This document shows, in pieces, positions 33,543 through 45,751 of a DNA stretch of 64,000 nucleotides; within the stretch, counting starts at the first letter, position 1, and each line of letters begins with the position of its first letter. The stretch is from Acanthosepion esculentum. Taxonomy: Eukaryota > Mollusca > Cephalopoda > Sepiida > Sepiidae. The notes under the pieces are model-generated. The model was not told the origin of the DNA. It did no database searches and saw only the letters and a list, made by a program, of their open reading frames with translations. The translations under genes and the position numbers were made by a program. Location: positions 23,635,162-23,699,161 of the forward strand of contig OZ038517.1 of NCBI GenBank assembly GCA_964036315.1, given 5' to 3'.

Positions 33543-36500
33543 AAATATACAATTTAATTGTATTTACCAAAATAAAGCATTGTCTGATATAACAATTTCT
33601 AATATTAACTGTAACAAAATAGATTGCTTTAGGTAAGGATTGAAACACAGGTAGCATTGAATATATTAATAAATTTAATTGTATTTATCAAAATAAAGCA
33701 TTGTCTGATATAACAATTTTTAATATTAACTGTAACAAAATAGATTGCTTTAGGTAAGGATTGAAACATAGGTAGCATTGAATATATTAATAAATTTAAT
33801 TGTATTTACCAAAATAAAGCATTGTCTGATATAACAATTTCTAATATTAACTGTAACAAAATAGATTGCTTTAGGTAAGGATTGAAACATAGGTAGCATT
33901 GAATATATTAATAAATTTAATTGTATTTACCAAAATAAAGCATTGTCTGATATAACAATTTCTAATATTAACTGTAACAAAATAGATTGCTTTAGGTAAG
34001 GATTGAAACATAGGTAGCATTGAATATATTAATAAATTTAATTGTATTTACCAAAATAAAGCATTGTCTGATATAACAATTTCTAATATTAACTGTAACA
34101 AAATAGATTGCTTTAGGTAAGGATTGAAACATAGATAGCATTGAATATATTAATAAATTTAATTGTATTTATCAAAATAAAGCATTGTCTGATATAACAA
34201 TTTCTAATATTAACTGTAACAAAATAGATTGCTTTAGGTAAGGATTGAAACGTAGGTAGCATTGAATATATTAATAAATTTAATTGTATTTATCAAAATA
34301 AAGCATTGTCTGATATAACAATTTCTAATATTAACTGTAACAAAATAGATTGCTTTAGGTAAGGATTGAAACATAGGTAGCATTGAATATATTAATAAAT
34401 TTAATTGTATTTACCAAAATAAAGCATTGTCTGATATAACAATTTCTAATATTAACTGTAACAAAATAGATTGCTTTAGGTAAGGATTGAAACATAGGTA
34501 GCATTGAAACGTAGGTAGCATTGAATATATTAATAAATTTAATTGTATTTACCAAAATAAAGCATTGTCTGATATAACAATTTCTAATATTAACTGTAAC
34601 AAAATAGATTGCTTTAGGTAAGGATTGAAACATAGGTAGCATTGAAACGTAGGTAGCATTGAATATATTAATAAATTTAATTGTATTTACCAAAATAAAG
34701 CATTGTCTGATATAACAATTTCTAATATTAACTGTAACAAAATAGATTGCTTTAGGTAAGGATTTAAACATAGGTAGCATTGAATATATTAATAAATTTA
34801 ATTGTATTTACCAAAATAAAGCATTGTCTGATATAACAATTTCTAATATTAACTGTAACAAAATAGATTGCTTTAGGTAAGGATTGAAACATAGGTAGCA
34901 TTGAATATATTAATAAATTTAATTGTATTTACCAAAATAAAGCATTGTCTGATCTAACAATTTCTAATATTAACTGTAACAAAATAGATTGCTTTAGGTA
35001 AGGATTGAAACATAGGTAGCATTGAATATATTAATAAATTTAATTGTATTTACCAAAATAAAGCATTGTCTGATCTAACAATTTCTAATATTAACTGTAA
35101 CAAAATAGATTGCTTTAGGTAAGGATTGAAACATAGGTAGCATTGAATATATTAATAAATTTAATTGTATTTACCAAAATAAAGCATTGTCTGATCTAAC
35201 AATTTCTAATATTAACTGTAACAAAATAGATTGCTTTAGGTAAGGATTGAAACATAGATAGCATTGAATATATTAATAAATTTAATTGTATTTACCAAAA
35301 TAAAGCATTGTCTGATATAACAATTTCTAATATTAACTGTAACAAAATAGATTGCTTTAGGTAAGGATTGAAACATAGATAGCATTGAATATATTAATAA
35401 ATTTAATTGTATTTACCAAAATAAAGCATTGTCTGATATAACAATTTCTAATATTAACTGTAACAAAATAGATTGCTTTAGGTAAGGATTGAAACATAGG
35501 TAGCATTGAATATATTAATAAATTTAATTGTATTTACCAAAATAAAGCATTGTCTGATATAACAATTTCTAATATTAACTGTAACAAAATAGATTGCTTT
35601 AGGTAAGGATTGAAACATAGATAGCATTGAATATATTAATAAATTTAATTGTATTTACCAAAATAAAGCATTGTCTGATATAACAATTTCTAATATTAAC
35701 TGTAACAAAATAGATTGCTTTAGGTAAGGATTGAAACATAGATAGCATTGAATATATTAATAAATTTAATTGTATTTACCAAAATAAAGCATTGTCTGAT
35801 ATAACAATTTCTAATATTAACTGTAACAAAATAGATTGCTTTAGGTAAGGATTGAAACATAGATAGCATTGAATATATTAATAAATTTAATTGTATTTAC
35901 CAAAATAAAGCATTGTCTGATATAACAATTTCTAATATTAACTGTAACAAAATAGATTGCTTTAGGTAAGGATTGAAACATAGGTAGCATTGAATATATT
36001 AATAAATTTAATTGTATTTACCAAAATAAAGCATTGTCTGATATAACAATTTCTAATATTAACTGTAACAAAATAGATTGCTTTAGGTAAGGATTGAAAC
36101 ATAGATAGCATTGAATATATTAATAAATTTAATTGTATTTACCAAAATAAAGCATTGTCTGATATAACAATTTCTAATATTAACTGTAACAAAATAGATT
36201 GCTTTAGGTAAGGATTGAAACATAGATAGCATTGAATATATTAATAAATTTAATTGTATTTACCAAAATAAAGCATTGTCTGATATAACAATTTCTAATA
36301 TTAACTGTAACAAAATAGATTGCTTTAGGTAAGGATTGAAACATAGGTAGCATTGAATATATTAATAAATTTAATTGTATTTACCAAAATAAAGCATTGT
36401 CTGATATAACAATTTCTAATATTAACTGTAACAAAATAGATTGCTTTAGGTAAGGATTGAAACATAGGTAGCATTGAATATATTAATAAATTTAATTGTA

Positions 36501-37480
36501 TTTACCAAAATAAAGCATTGTCTGATATAACAATTTCTAATATTAACTGTAACAAAATAGATTGCTTTAGGTAAGGATTGAAACATAGGTAGCATTGAAT
36601 ATATTAATAAATTTAATTGTATTTACCAAAATAAAGCATTGTCTGATATAACAATTTCTAATATTAACTGTAACAAAATAGATTGCTTTAGGTAAGGATT
36701 GAAACATAGGTAGCATTGAATATATTAATAAATTTAATTGTATTTACCAAAATAAAGCATTGTCTGATATAACAATTTCTAATATTAACTGTAACAAAAT
36801 AGATTGCTTTAGGTAAGGATTGAAACATAGGTAGCATTGAATATATTAATAAATTTAATTGTATTTACCAAAATAAAGCATTGTCTGATATAACAATTTC
36901 TAATATTAACTGTAACAAAATAGATTGCTTTAGGTAAGGATTGAAACATAGGTAGCATTGAATATATTAATAAATTTAATTGTATTTACCAAAATAAAGC
37001 ATTGTCTGATCTAACAATTTCTAATATTAACTGTAACAAAATAGATTGCTTTAGGTAAGGATTGAAACATAGGTAGCATTGAATATATTAATAAATTTAA
37101 TTGTATTTACCAAAATAAAGCATTGTCTGATATAACAATTTCTAATATTAACTGTAACAAAATAGATTGCTTTAGGTAAGGATTGAAACATAGGTAGCAT
37201 TGAATATATTAATAAATTTAATTGTATTTACCAAAATAAAGCATTGTCTGATATAACAATTTCTAATATTAACTGTAACAAAATAGATTGCTTTAGGTAA
37301 GGATTGAAACATAGGTAGCATTGAATATATTAATAAATTTAATTGTATTTACCAAAATAAAGCATTGTCTGATCTAACAATTTCTAATATTAACTGTAAC
37401 AAAATAGATTGCTTTAGGTAAGGATTGAAACATAGATAGCATTGAATATATTAATAAATTTAATTGTATTTATCAAAATA
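33543..37480. repeat. 121-bp satellite array, 32 near-identical monomers
   Basis: The anchor GCATTGTCTGATATAAC recurs from 33577 to 37362 every 121 bp. The span of 3785 bp equals 31 x 121 plus two 17-bp insertions (duplicated TAGCATTGAAACGTAGG-type segment near 34505 and 34645). Monomer variants are few: ATAGGTAGC or ATAGATAGC, GATATAAC or GATCTAAC, TTACCAA or TTATCAA. The 141-aa minus ORF at 34355-34780 exists only because 121+17=138 is divisible by 3; it is an artefact. Confidence 0.97.
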
Positions 37481-37647
37481 AAGCAGTTTTATATAACAAT
37501 TTCTAATGGTAGCTAAAATGTAGATTCTAGAGGGTTCAAATATCCAAAACAGTATTGAACATGTCATATTTAATTTTATTTATGAAAATAATACCTAAAT
37601 AATTGATTATAACTATTTCTAATGATAATTCTGAAATAAATGGTTTA
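37481..37647. repeat. Diverged right-edge monomers of the satellite
   Basis: TATATAACAATTTCTAATGG and ATTTATGAAAATAATACC are decayed monomer text. The monomer resumes after the mariner at 38512 (ATACAATGTAGCAGTGAATG). Confidence 0.7.
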
Positions 37648-37649
37648 TA

Positions 37650-38509
37650 CGAGGGTCATTCAATAAATAAGGTGAATTTTCCGGTATAAGGACTTCTAAT
37701 ACAGATAGAAGCTTACTTTTTTTAATTTTTCAACGTAGTCTCCCAACACTGTCACACACTTTTCCCATCTGTGCACAAGCTTCCGTATTCCCTCAGCGTA
37801 AAAATCTTTGGACTGATGTCTCAGCCAGTCGCTCACACTTTTGACTTCATCACTTTTAAACTTTGTGCCTCTCGTGAACGCTTTCAAGGGACCAAACATG
37901 TGAAAGTCTGAAGAGGCAAGGTCTGGGCTCTAAGGGGTTGAGGGAGCAATTCCCAGCCAGCTCGTTGATGGTCTCCACCGTTTGGACTGCTGTGTGAGGC
38001 CTTGCGTTGCCATGATACAAGATGACTCCATCTGACTGATGACCCCTGCGTTTGTCCCAACAGATAAGCTCAAAGTCCTTGCAATGTCATCCACTGTCAC
38101 CCTTCTGTCAGACTGAATGAGGTCATTGACTGATTCAATCACCTCAGGAGACCTCACTTCTTCAACACTGCTCCGTCCTTCTTTAAACAATTTAGCCAAC
38201 TTGCAGACATTTTTTTGGCTGAAACATGTGGCACCATACACAGTTGAAATTCTTCTATAAATTTCAACTGGTTTGCACCCTTCAGCAACCAAAAACCTGA
38301 TAACTGACCGCTGTTCAATCCTGGAGCATGCTTCTTGGTCGGCCATCTTTGTTAATCGCCAAAACTCTCAAAGTTTTTTTTAATCTGCAAAAGAAATTAA
38401 ATCCATGTGAAAAAGAAGTAAAACAAAAAAAAATAAAAAAGAGTAAGCTTCTATCTGTATTAGAAGTCCTTATACCGAAAAATTCACCTTATTTATTGAA
38501 TGACCCTCG
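37650..38509 (-). mobile_element. mariner element, internally deleted, with near-perfect TIRs
   Basis: Terminal inverted repeats of about 68 bp with one mismatch (CGAGGGTCATTCAATAAATA... at 37650; complement ending 38509), flanked by TA (37648-37649, 38510-38511). 860 bp instead of about 1.3 kb. Inserted in a decayed satellite monomer. Confidence 0.93.
37696..38346 (-). pseudogene. mariner transposase, catalytic core deleted
   Basis: Reads from ATG at 38346. The first about 115 residues carry the paired helix-turn-helix DNA-binding region (EQRSVIRFLVAEGC; KNVCKLAKLFKEGR; VTVDDIARTLSLSVG). The frame then jumps directly to the segment with the NARPH motif, but in the wrong frame (encoded near 38010-37990), and the frame ends at 37930. 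The C-terminal region resumes in another frame (MFGPLKAF, FYAEGIRKLVHRW, end at 37696). Compared with usual mariner transposases of about 345 residues, the region with the first catalytic Asp is missing. The protein could bind ends but not cut DNA. Family: mariner of the type whose C-terminus resembles SETMAR transposase. Confidence 0.88.
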
Positions 38510-38511
38510 TA

Positions 38512-39655
38512 TTAGAGTTGAACCCGATACAATGTAGCAGTGAATGTTAATGAGATCAGTAACAAGCTTTGTTGTAAACACAATTTATTATTTTAATGAT
38601 AAAGCTTTATTTCACAACTATTTTGTTAATACGTTAAAAAAATCATAAATACGAAACTCATAGATGAGTGTGCATCAATAAGTCTGTAGTTTGTTATGGA
38701 GTTAGCTGAATTTGCATCTGAAATTATCACTGTATAATAAAGCTGAGTGCGTTTCCATGTTCTTTATCAGATAGAAACTGTGGTTGTGTTTGCCTCCTTT
38801 TTTATATGAAAGTGCACATTGCTGGTGAACTGGAAGTTATCCGGGATTGGACTATAAATTGCCAAGAGGAGTCGCAGTGTCTGGTGGGTAAGACAGAAAA
38901 AAATGAGAGCTAACGGAAAGTACACAAGTTGCTACCTGATCAGTATCTGCTGGGTCACTGCAGAAAGAGGATATGATGTTGAAAGATCTGAAATGCCAAA
39001 TGAACCTCGGCTAAAAACATCACTGATGATGTGTACCAAAGCAACCGATAGATGTATTTTACAAAATATGATTAATGGTAATGGCAGAATTAGCCATTGC
39101 CTTATATGGAAAAATTTGACATTCATTAACCAAGAAACTAGTATTTCTTTTGGTTGAAACTTATAAAATCTTTCTCTTAAAACAACTTTTCAGGAAAATA
39201 GGTTTCTCAAGTTTAGTAGCTGTTATCGCTCTTTCCAGTATTGATGGGGGGTTTCCTTCCTAACTTTTTGTTTGAAGTAGTGTGGAGTGTTAACATCTTG
39301 ATTATATCATTTTCTCTTTGAGTTATGCATGCTATCCATTTTAATTGTTGCTACTGTTGGTAGTCCTCAATTGATGTGGTTTCTGTTATTTGGTTGTTCT
39401 TTGTGATTCTATAGCACCAGTCCACAATGTTCAAAGAATGATCTTTGCCAAGCCCCTCAGGAGAAGTGTACAGTGCACGGAGAAATTGTTTAAACGTAAA
39501 TAGTTGTTGTATAAAAGAAACACTTTATTTTTCTATCATGAGGTTGTAAAGAATTTATTGATTTACCTACATAACTGGTTAATAAGCTCCATTCTTTCTA
39601 GTTCAGCTTGTAAACGATAGCATCTTCTTTTTGGACAAGCAATTTACTTTCCTCC
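38512..39655. other. No recognised gene
   Basis: Begins with the resumed satellite monomer (to about 38555). The 84-aa ORF at 38903-39157 is hydrophilic but resembles nothing I know and has no splice or promoter context; left uncalled. Confidence 0.35.
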
Positions 39656-39659
39656 TCTT

Positions 39660-40085
39660 TTATATTTTTGTTTAGTGGCATATCAACTCCTTATGGGTCA
39701 TTTAATGCTGAAATTTAATTTTCTTTGGAGTATTAGTAATTTCTTTTACAAAAATGCATTGCTGCTGAATGTTTTTTTCAAAAATGCACTGCTGCTATTT
39801 TTTTTTTTTTAACAAAAATGCATTGCTAGTAATTTTTTTACGATGAAAATGTCTTACTAGTATTTTTACAACAAAAATGTTTATACTTTAATAGTGTTTT
39901 GACCCCGGTCTGGGTGTCAACTATTTGCCCATACCTAGAACCCTAACAGGTGCTACCACCTTGGGTCATGGTGAACCTTGAAACAACAGCAATTAAGAAG
40001 TGGTTCCATGCTCTTTAAAACCTCTCAATCAAAGGCCTTGGTACTGGATGTAGTTTATCATCATACCCAAGACGGTCTTTCATAT
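39660..40085 (+). repeat. VNTR-core repeat, copy 4
   Basis: Head TAGTGGCATATCAACTCC and GGGTCATTTAATGC, core of about five AAAAATGCATTGCTGCT-like units, tail TTTGCCCATACC, CCTAACAGGTGCTACCACC, GTAGTTTATCATCATACCCA. Confidence 0.75.
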
Positions 40086-40089
40086 GAAC

Positions 40090-40930
40090 TAGCAACTGTA
40101 AGTAAAACTCAAGTTACAACTATTCTTTATAACATTTTAACGCAAGTTTGCTTTTGCTTGATTTTTATCAAAGGTGATTATTTTTAAATCCACATAGCAA
40201 CAATGAGAAAAAAAAGTTCTCTTCAAATATATAGCAAACATGAATGTTCTTTTATCTTCTCTTGCAAAAATATGAAGTAAATAAAGAAATTTGTTATTTC
40301 CAAAGTTTTGAGATTTCTTTGAGTAAGAATTCAGCATTTAACAAAGTTAAATCCAAGTCATTATCTATATTGATAAATAAGCATTCAATGTTTTGAGTTT
40401 CGGTGTTCATGCTTGTATTCTTTTTGGTTAGTCATTGGCTATCAGTCATTTTTTGTTGTTTTCTCTTTTATACTTACTATTTTGTATTTCATTCTGTCAA
40501 CTTCTGTGCTCTTGATTTAACCTTTGACATTTTTCATTTGGTTGTTTTCGAGTTTATTTTGTTCAGTAAATGACACTTGTCATTTATATTATGCTGTTCT
40601 TTTCAACACTCTTGCTGTCGGGGTAACGTTTATCCCTGTGTAGGTCTATATATTGTTTAATTATGCATTGGCCATTTTCTTTGGTCAACTTCAGGAATTT
40701 GGCCTTTCCCAAGGTCCATCAGATGTGGGAATTAATTGGATAGGCCTAACATTGCCAGATTGGCTGGAGGTTAGAATTTAAAGTTATTTTTCATCTACAC
40801 GAGATGTCTTAGCTTTCCGCCCTCATATTTTGCTCAATGCTAGCAGAGTGGGTCAGGGGAGAAAAGATGGATTCATGCCTTACAAAAGGCATTTTCACTT
40901 TGTATTAATATGTAAAGTGTACATAACAGA
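40090..40930. other. No recognised feature
   Basis: Unique-looking AT-rich DNA. Short ORFs only. Confidence 0.4.
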
Positions 40931-40939
40931 TTTAACCAT

Positions 40940-41310
40940 CTGTCTATATTACTGACATGAGATATTTACACTATTTACATGGACACATGGCCTAGTGGCT
41001 AAAAGTGTTGATTGAAGTAATCAGGAAATGACTTGACCCTAAGAGCTGTGAGTTCAATACCTGGCCACAGCAGAAGTGAACTAAAAACTTGGAAAGGAAA
41101 TTAACTGAAAACTGAAATATCCACAAAAAAAAGAAAAAAAAAAGACATGGCACATGGAATTAGAACAATCTACCCCTGTAGACTAAATAAAGGGTTCAGT
41201 TTGAAATTCCAACATATATATCACCTGAAGAAGGTTGACATGTACAATGGCTGAAACATCATGAATATGACAATAAAGATGAAGGCAACAGTCTGAACAA
41301 TGTAAATAGT
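40940..41310 (+). mobile_element. T39 element, diverged full-length copy
   Basis: CTGTCTATATTACTGACATG, A-box-like TGGCCTAGTGGCTAAAAG, B-box-like GAGTTCAATACC, GGAATTAGAACAATCTACCC, CACCTGAAGAAGG and the right terminus ACAATGTAAATAGTG. The left terminal repeat is shortened. Confidence 0.75.
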
Positions 41311-41372
41311 GTAAACAGATTTAACCAGAATGCAAACTTGTCTTGCCAATTTCATTTTTATGTTCATCAGTT

Positions 41373-41414
<42 letters not shown>

Positions 41415-41418
<4 letters not shown>

Positions 41419-42003
41419 CACATATACATACACACACAAGGCTGGTGTGTGCTACCCATGATGAGAGCGAGTAGCCTGATTGGGGTCTCTGTGCAGTGCT
41501 TTGTTCATAACCCTTGTTATTTTATCAATATTTGTTTTTTTTTTCTTACTGACATTTATATATGTTACAAATTACAAATAATCTATGCACAACTATTAAA
41601 GGATAAAAAAACTTTCACAGATTTAACGGCATTCTGGAGTCTTTTTTCTCTCTTGTGAATTTGTTTTGCTCATGCTAAGTCCCAAAAAAACACTATGTAA
41701 AATTCACTATTTGTTATCCTTAATGATGAAGGAGTTAAAATTATTCAACTTTTTAACAAGAAAAATCTCAAATTGATGTTCAAAATTAGCATAAAATATT
41801 GTTGATTTAAGATGGAATGACGTCTCCTAATTTGTATTTAGATATATTTTCAATTTTTCTAGTTGAATTGTTCACCTATGATGCATTATTGTACATAATT
41901 AGTTTACAATAAAACATGTATTTTATATGAATACTACTTTTGTAGTAGATTGGGGGCACTGTACAAGATTCCAGAGGGTGGGAGGCATAAGATCCTTGCA
42001 CCA

Positions 42004-42007
<4 letters not shown>
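41415..42007. mobile_element. MITE with GGCTGGTG ends, flanked by (TA)n
   Basis: Left end AAGGCTGGTGTGTGCTACCC, right end CCTTGCACCAGCC (inverted). The 69-aa ORF is not gene-like. A second copy lies at 46890-47352 with matching interior (TTATCAACATTTACTTTTTC; GACTATTAAAGGATAAAA). Confidence 0.65.

Positions 42008-42064
<57 letters not shown>
42006..42064. repeat. (TA)n microsatellite
   Basis: About 29 TA units following the MITE right end. Confidence 0.95.
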
Positions 42065-42070
<6 letters not shown>

Positions 42071-42396
42071 TAAAAAAGGAAGAACAGTAAGATATGTAAT
42101 CTGGTGTTCTTATTGATATTTTTATTTTTACATAACAGTGCTCAATGTAAATTTACAGAGCATAAATGATGAAACCATATTTTTAAATCAGTTAATTTAT
42201 AATATATATATTATAATATTTTTTTAAAATTATGATTCTTTCGCTACATAAGAGTTCTCATGTTTCAAAAGCGAGAGCCGAGACCGCTAATATAATTTTT
42301 GAAATTAAGTTGAATTAAGGTGTCTGGTCACGCTTCCTCGTCAAGCGAGAATTTGGGAATAAGCTATATATATATTATATATATATATATATATAT

Positions 42397-42501
42397 ATTA
42401 TGTTTAACGTTCTTTTTTATAGATACAAGTATTTAAGCAAAGCATTTAAACAGAGCATTTGCTTAAATACTTGTATCTATAAAAAGAACGTTAAACATAA
42501 T
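42397..42501. repeat. Hairpin, 44-bp arms, flanked by (TA)n
   Basis: Arms 42397-42441 and 42458-42501 (ATTATGTTTAACGTTCTTTT...) pair almost perfectly around a 16-bp loop. (TA)n lies immediately left, and another (TA)n at 42545. Confidence 0.92.
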
Positions 42502-42542
42502 ATAAATGTCTTTAAATAAATTGTCGGACAATGTCCAATTCT

Positions 42543-42544
<2 letters not shown>

Positions 42545-42602
<58 letters not shown>
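42545..42602. repeat. (TA)n microsatellite
   Basis: About 29 TA units. Confidence 0.95.
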
Positions 42603-42606
<4 letters not shown>

Positions 42607-43396
42607 AATAAATTGTGTGAGGTACAGAACTGACAAATAGCTAGAAAGACATAGAATTTATTACTAATGGGCATAATGTGAGAGGAAGTAAAAAATAAGA
42701 AAAGGGACAATCACTCAAAAGACCAACCGGTTTCGTTCCCTAGCTTAGTCATATATATATTTGTGGCCCAAAGGATGAGGATTGTTTTCTTCAAGGACTG
42801 GTTGAGCATAATATTTTTTTTTTTTAAAGTCAGATCTGCTCAGGTCCAGATTCACTCTCAACATTCCTTCCAGGATCCAGCAGCAAAGTGGGATATAATA
42901 TAATTTGATCACTTGAAGCATGAAAATTGCCAATTAACATGCAGCATCAACAGATCTCCCACCCAATCACCTGTTTTTCTGAAACAGAGTTTCAGCCAAA
43001 GAATAGCAAGCTTTCACATATTCCAATAGTTAATTTCTAGTTGAACTGTGTTAAAGGGTCACACGATACCCTTTTTAATGTCAAACTCTCCCCAACTGCT
43101 TAGACCCCATGCAGCTTGCTGTGAGACAGTTATTCATGTAAAGAGAGAGAGACACACACACATACACTGGGCACATTTATTGAAACAGGGTCAAAGTAAT
43201 AAAGATGAAGATAGTAATTGGAATAATTCAATTCATTTTTAGAATTTCACACAAAGTATTAGCTAGTCAAAGTTGATACAGATATATAAATTAGGAAAAG
43301 TTTTATTTCCAAAGTATTCATTACGAATTAATGTTTATTGGAGAAAACAGGAAACCACTCCACTATATTTCCTAAGAATACATTGCAATTCTCTGA
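42603..43396. other. No recognised gene
   Basis: Contains ACCGGTTTCGTTCCCTAGCT (42727), which looks like the tail of a SINE-type repeat, and a short GAGA/CACA microsatellite at 43142-43160. Confidence 0.4.
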
Positions 43397-43398
43397 TA

Positions 43399-43543
43399 CA
43401 GTGTAACCCGGATATAAGAGAAACCCGGATATAAGAGAGATTTTCTCTGGTCCCAAATTAGAGCCTGTGTTAATGTGACCAAACCCGGATATAAGAGACG
43501 ACTTCTCCGGTCCCGACAACTCTCTTATATCCGGGTTACACTG
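43399..43543. mobile_element. pogo/Tigger-like MITE, 145 bp
   Basis: Terminal inverted repeats CAGTGTAACCCGGATATAAG at 43399 and the complement ending 43543, flanked by TA (43397-43398, 43544-43545). Inner subterminal copies ACCCGGATATAAGAG at 43422 and 43484. CAGT..AACC ends and a TA target are typical of pogo/Tigger. It lies about 330 bp downstream of the ORF at 43877. Confidence 0.82.
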
Positions 43544-43876
43544 TACCTTAACCTCCTTATTTGTAAATTTTTCTTTATTAATTCACTTTTAGCTTTCCTA
43601 TTCATAACAAATTTCATAAAAACAACTGAAAAAGTCTTAAAAATAAATAAAAATGGCGTACAGGCTCGATGACCGACTTGTTTTTCTCGCCCCCATTTTT
43701 ATCTAGTAAATATTTTAAAAGCTAAAAAGTAAAATACTTTCTGAGATACAATGAAACCTAAAAATGTTTGTTGTTTCCTGACCGTATTTCCCCAAGAAAC
43801 TTTTAAATTTTTTTTGTTATTTAACTCCAAAAAAGAAAAGAAAAAACTTTTAAAATTAGTTGAACCAGTAAAAAAA

Positions 43877-44377
43877 CTACAGGAAAAAATCATTATCTTC
43901 GTCGAATAAATCCAAATTGTTGGAATTGTTACTTTTATCCTTTTGCTCTTTTATCTGGGGCAGAACCCCCAAATTTCTATTTTCAGAAAGCTCTTTTCTG
44001 TTCTTTGAACAAGAAGGACGAAAAGCTGAAGACGAAGAACTGAATCCATTGTTCAAAGATGGCGTAGACGGAACTTGCTGGTCCTTTTCTGTATTTCCAA
44101 TAAATATCTCGAATGAATTCGGACAGGTACTTTTCTTGATATTCGGAGTAGATTTTTTAGTCCTTGAGGGAACCTCCAAGCATTCATGATTTAATTTTGG
44201 CGTTGATGTTGTTACAAGAAGTGTGGGAGTTTTGGGAATAACCGGCGAAAACCAAAGACTTTTTGAAGACGACTTAGGAACTAATTGAGGAACCACAGCA
44301 ACCGGGGAATAATTGGAATGCATTCTGTAGGAAAGAAGAGGCGTACAAGGGACATTTTGAAGAGGAGATCTCTCCAT
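43877..44377 (-). CDS. Candidate host gene: disordered S/T-P-rich protein, 166 aa
   Basis: Unrecognised. An intact ORF from ATG at 44377 (in-frame TAA just six bases upstream) to TAG at 43877. Composition is unlike the surrounding AT-rich noise: rich in S, T, P, N and K, with few hydrophobics, so it is probably disordered. Eight S/T-P sites (ERSPL, PCTPL, NYSPV, FSPVI, PKTPT, TSTPK, KSTPN, PSTPS) suggest a proline-directed kinase substrate. A serine run (SSSSSAF) lies near residue 115. The C-terminus is acidic with hydrophobics (DLFDEDNDFFL), like a short docking or activation motif. No transmembrane or signal segment. No repeat of the window overlaps it. It could be a complete single-exon gene, or a first exon whose donor I cannot see (GT in AAAAGTAAC is weak). 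Function unknown; the kinase-substrate idea is inference. The 90-aa plus-strand ORF opposite it is a shadow. Confidence 0.5.
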   Translation of the reverse strand: MERSPLQNVPCTPLLSYRMHSNYSPVAVVPQLVPKSSSKSLWFSPVIPKTPTLLVTTSTPKLNHECLEVPSRTKKSTPNIKKSTCPNSFEIFIGNTEKDQQVPSTPSLNNGFSSSSSAFRPSCSKNRKELSENRNLGVLPQIKEQKDKSNNSNNLDLFDEDNDFFL

Positions 44378-45749
44378 TATTTAAAAAATAAATAATCTTC
44401 AACACAGAGGAAATAAAACTAACTGACAAAAAAAGTGAAGTTACTTGCTAAGGAAGAATATTTGTCAACATTAAAAATAAAATGGAATCCGATATGGAGC
44501 AAAATGAATGCTGGGATTTTTTTTTTTCCACTTAAAAAAAATTAAAGTATTTAGAAACTGAAACAAATCTTATAAAAAGCATAATTATGAAATTAATAAT
44601 AATAAACAAAATGAAACATTTATTTTTTTATCAGACATAAAACATAAAAATGATTTTTTACTTCAGAAAATTTTCGAATTGTTCCGGAAATTTTTTTTCT
44701 AATACTTTCAGACAATGAGAAGAAAGCAATAAAGATTACAATTAAAAAAACATGTGATTCATACGCAAAAAAAAAAAATCATAATTTATTAAACAATCTT
44801 ACAAATTTGACGAAGAAACGTTTGTTTCTTCTTAATCTTCAATTTCGAAGGAAGGCACGGTTTTTACTTTTTTTAATGGTGGAACTATTTTTTTTAATGG
44901 ATACATAATTCAATATTTTAGACTTCAAATCTTTTAAAAATATTAGAATTAAGTGTTTCGTCAAAGTAGGCGAATATTAAGATTTTTTTTTTTCATTATT
45001 TGAAGTAACATTTCAATTTCATTTAATTTGTATGTATATTTTTTAAGTTTTTCTTTAAGTGAGTAAAAAAATAAAATGTTTATTTCCGTTTTCATTTCTT
45101 TAAAAAATATTTAGAAGAATTTACACTAAAAATGTGAACTTTATCTTGCAACTTTCGTACTATCAAGAATGCTAATGTCACATTTGAATTGAATTTGTTC
45201 TAATTAGAGCTGGGAAGCTTTTTTTCATATTCAAATGTACAGCCGACGTTTCCCGAAAGAAAAAGTAAAAATTATCTTGAATGCCACCTCACAGAATATA
45301 TTGTATCATATTTCATAATGATTAAGGCTTTGAAATTGAAATAAAATATCTATTTTCATAAATGAGTTGCTTGATTGTTCGGTCTTAAATTGTTTTGAAT
45401 ACTTTTTTTAAAATGTTTGTTCAAGGGTTTAAAATAATTTTTACTGTTTTTTATTTTTTTAAATGAAATAACTTTAAATGACTGTTGGCTGTTTAGTGTG
45501 AAATAAAGAAAACAATCTGGCTCAGTGAAACATTTTGGGTGTGGGACCACAATAGTTAGCAAGTACCAATAAAAATAATTTTCTGCAAGAAATTTTATGC
45601 TCTAATTAACAGAGAAATAAAATAAAGACTAACTACAGCTAGCTTTTTTGTATTTGTGATGTTTTCCTCAGTAAAAATGTGCCTAATGACGGCTTCACAC
45701 AGAGATATTTAAAAATAATTAATGGATTTATTTTTAAATCCGATATTTT
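44378..45749. other. Repeat-poor AT-rich stretch upstream of the 43877-44377 ORF
   Basis: No transposon ends or tandem arrays seen. Would hold the promoter and 5'UTR of the minus-strand ORF if that gene is real. No TATA or CpG-rich block could be singled out. Confidence 0.35.
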
Positions 45750-45751
45750 TA

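Noticed and set aside
34355..34780. 141-aa minus ORF with three repeats of a 46-residue unit
   Set aside because: It exists only where the 17-bp insertions make satellite monomers 138 bp long. The surrounding 121-bp monomers break the frame. No codon or composition support.
33577..37362. CRISPR-like array (regular repeats at constant spacing)
   Set aside because: Whole monomers are identical with no unique spacers, unit 121 bp, eukaryotic context; an ordinary satellite.
38903..39157. 84-aa ORF as a host gene
   Set aside because: Hydrophilic but has no motif, no splice signals at its ends and no clear promoter context; length is within chance for this region.
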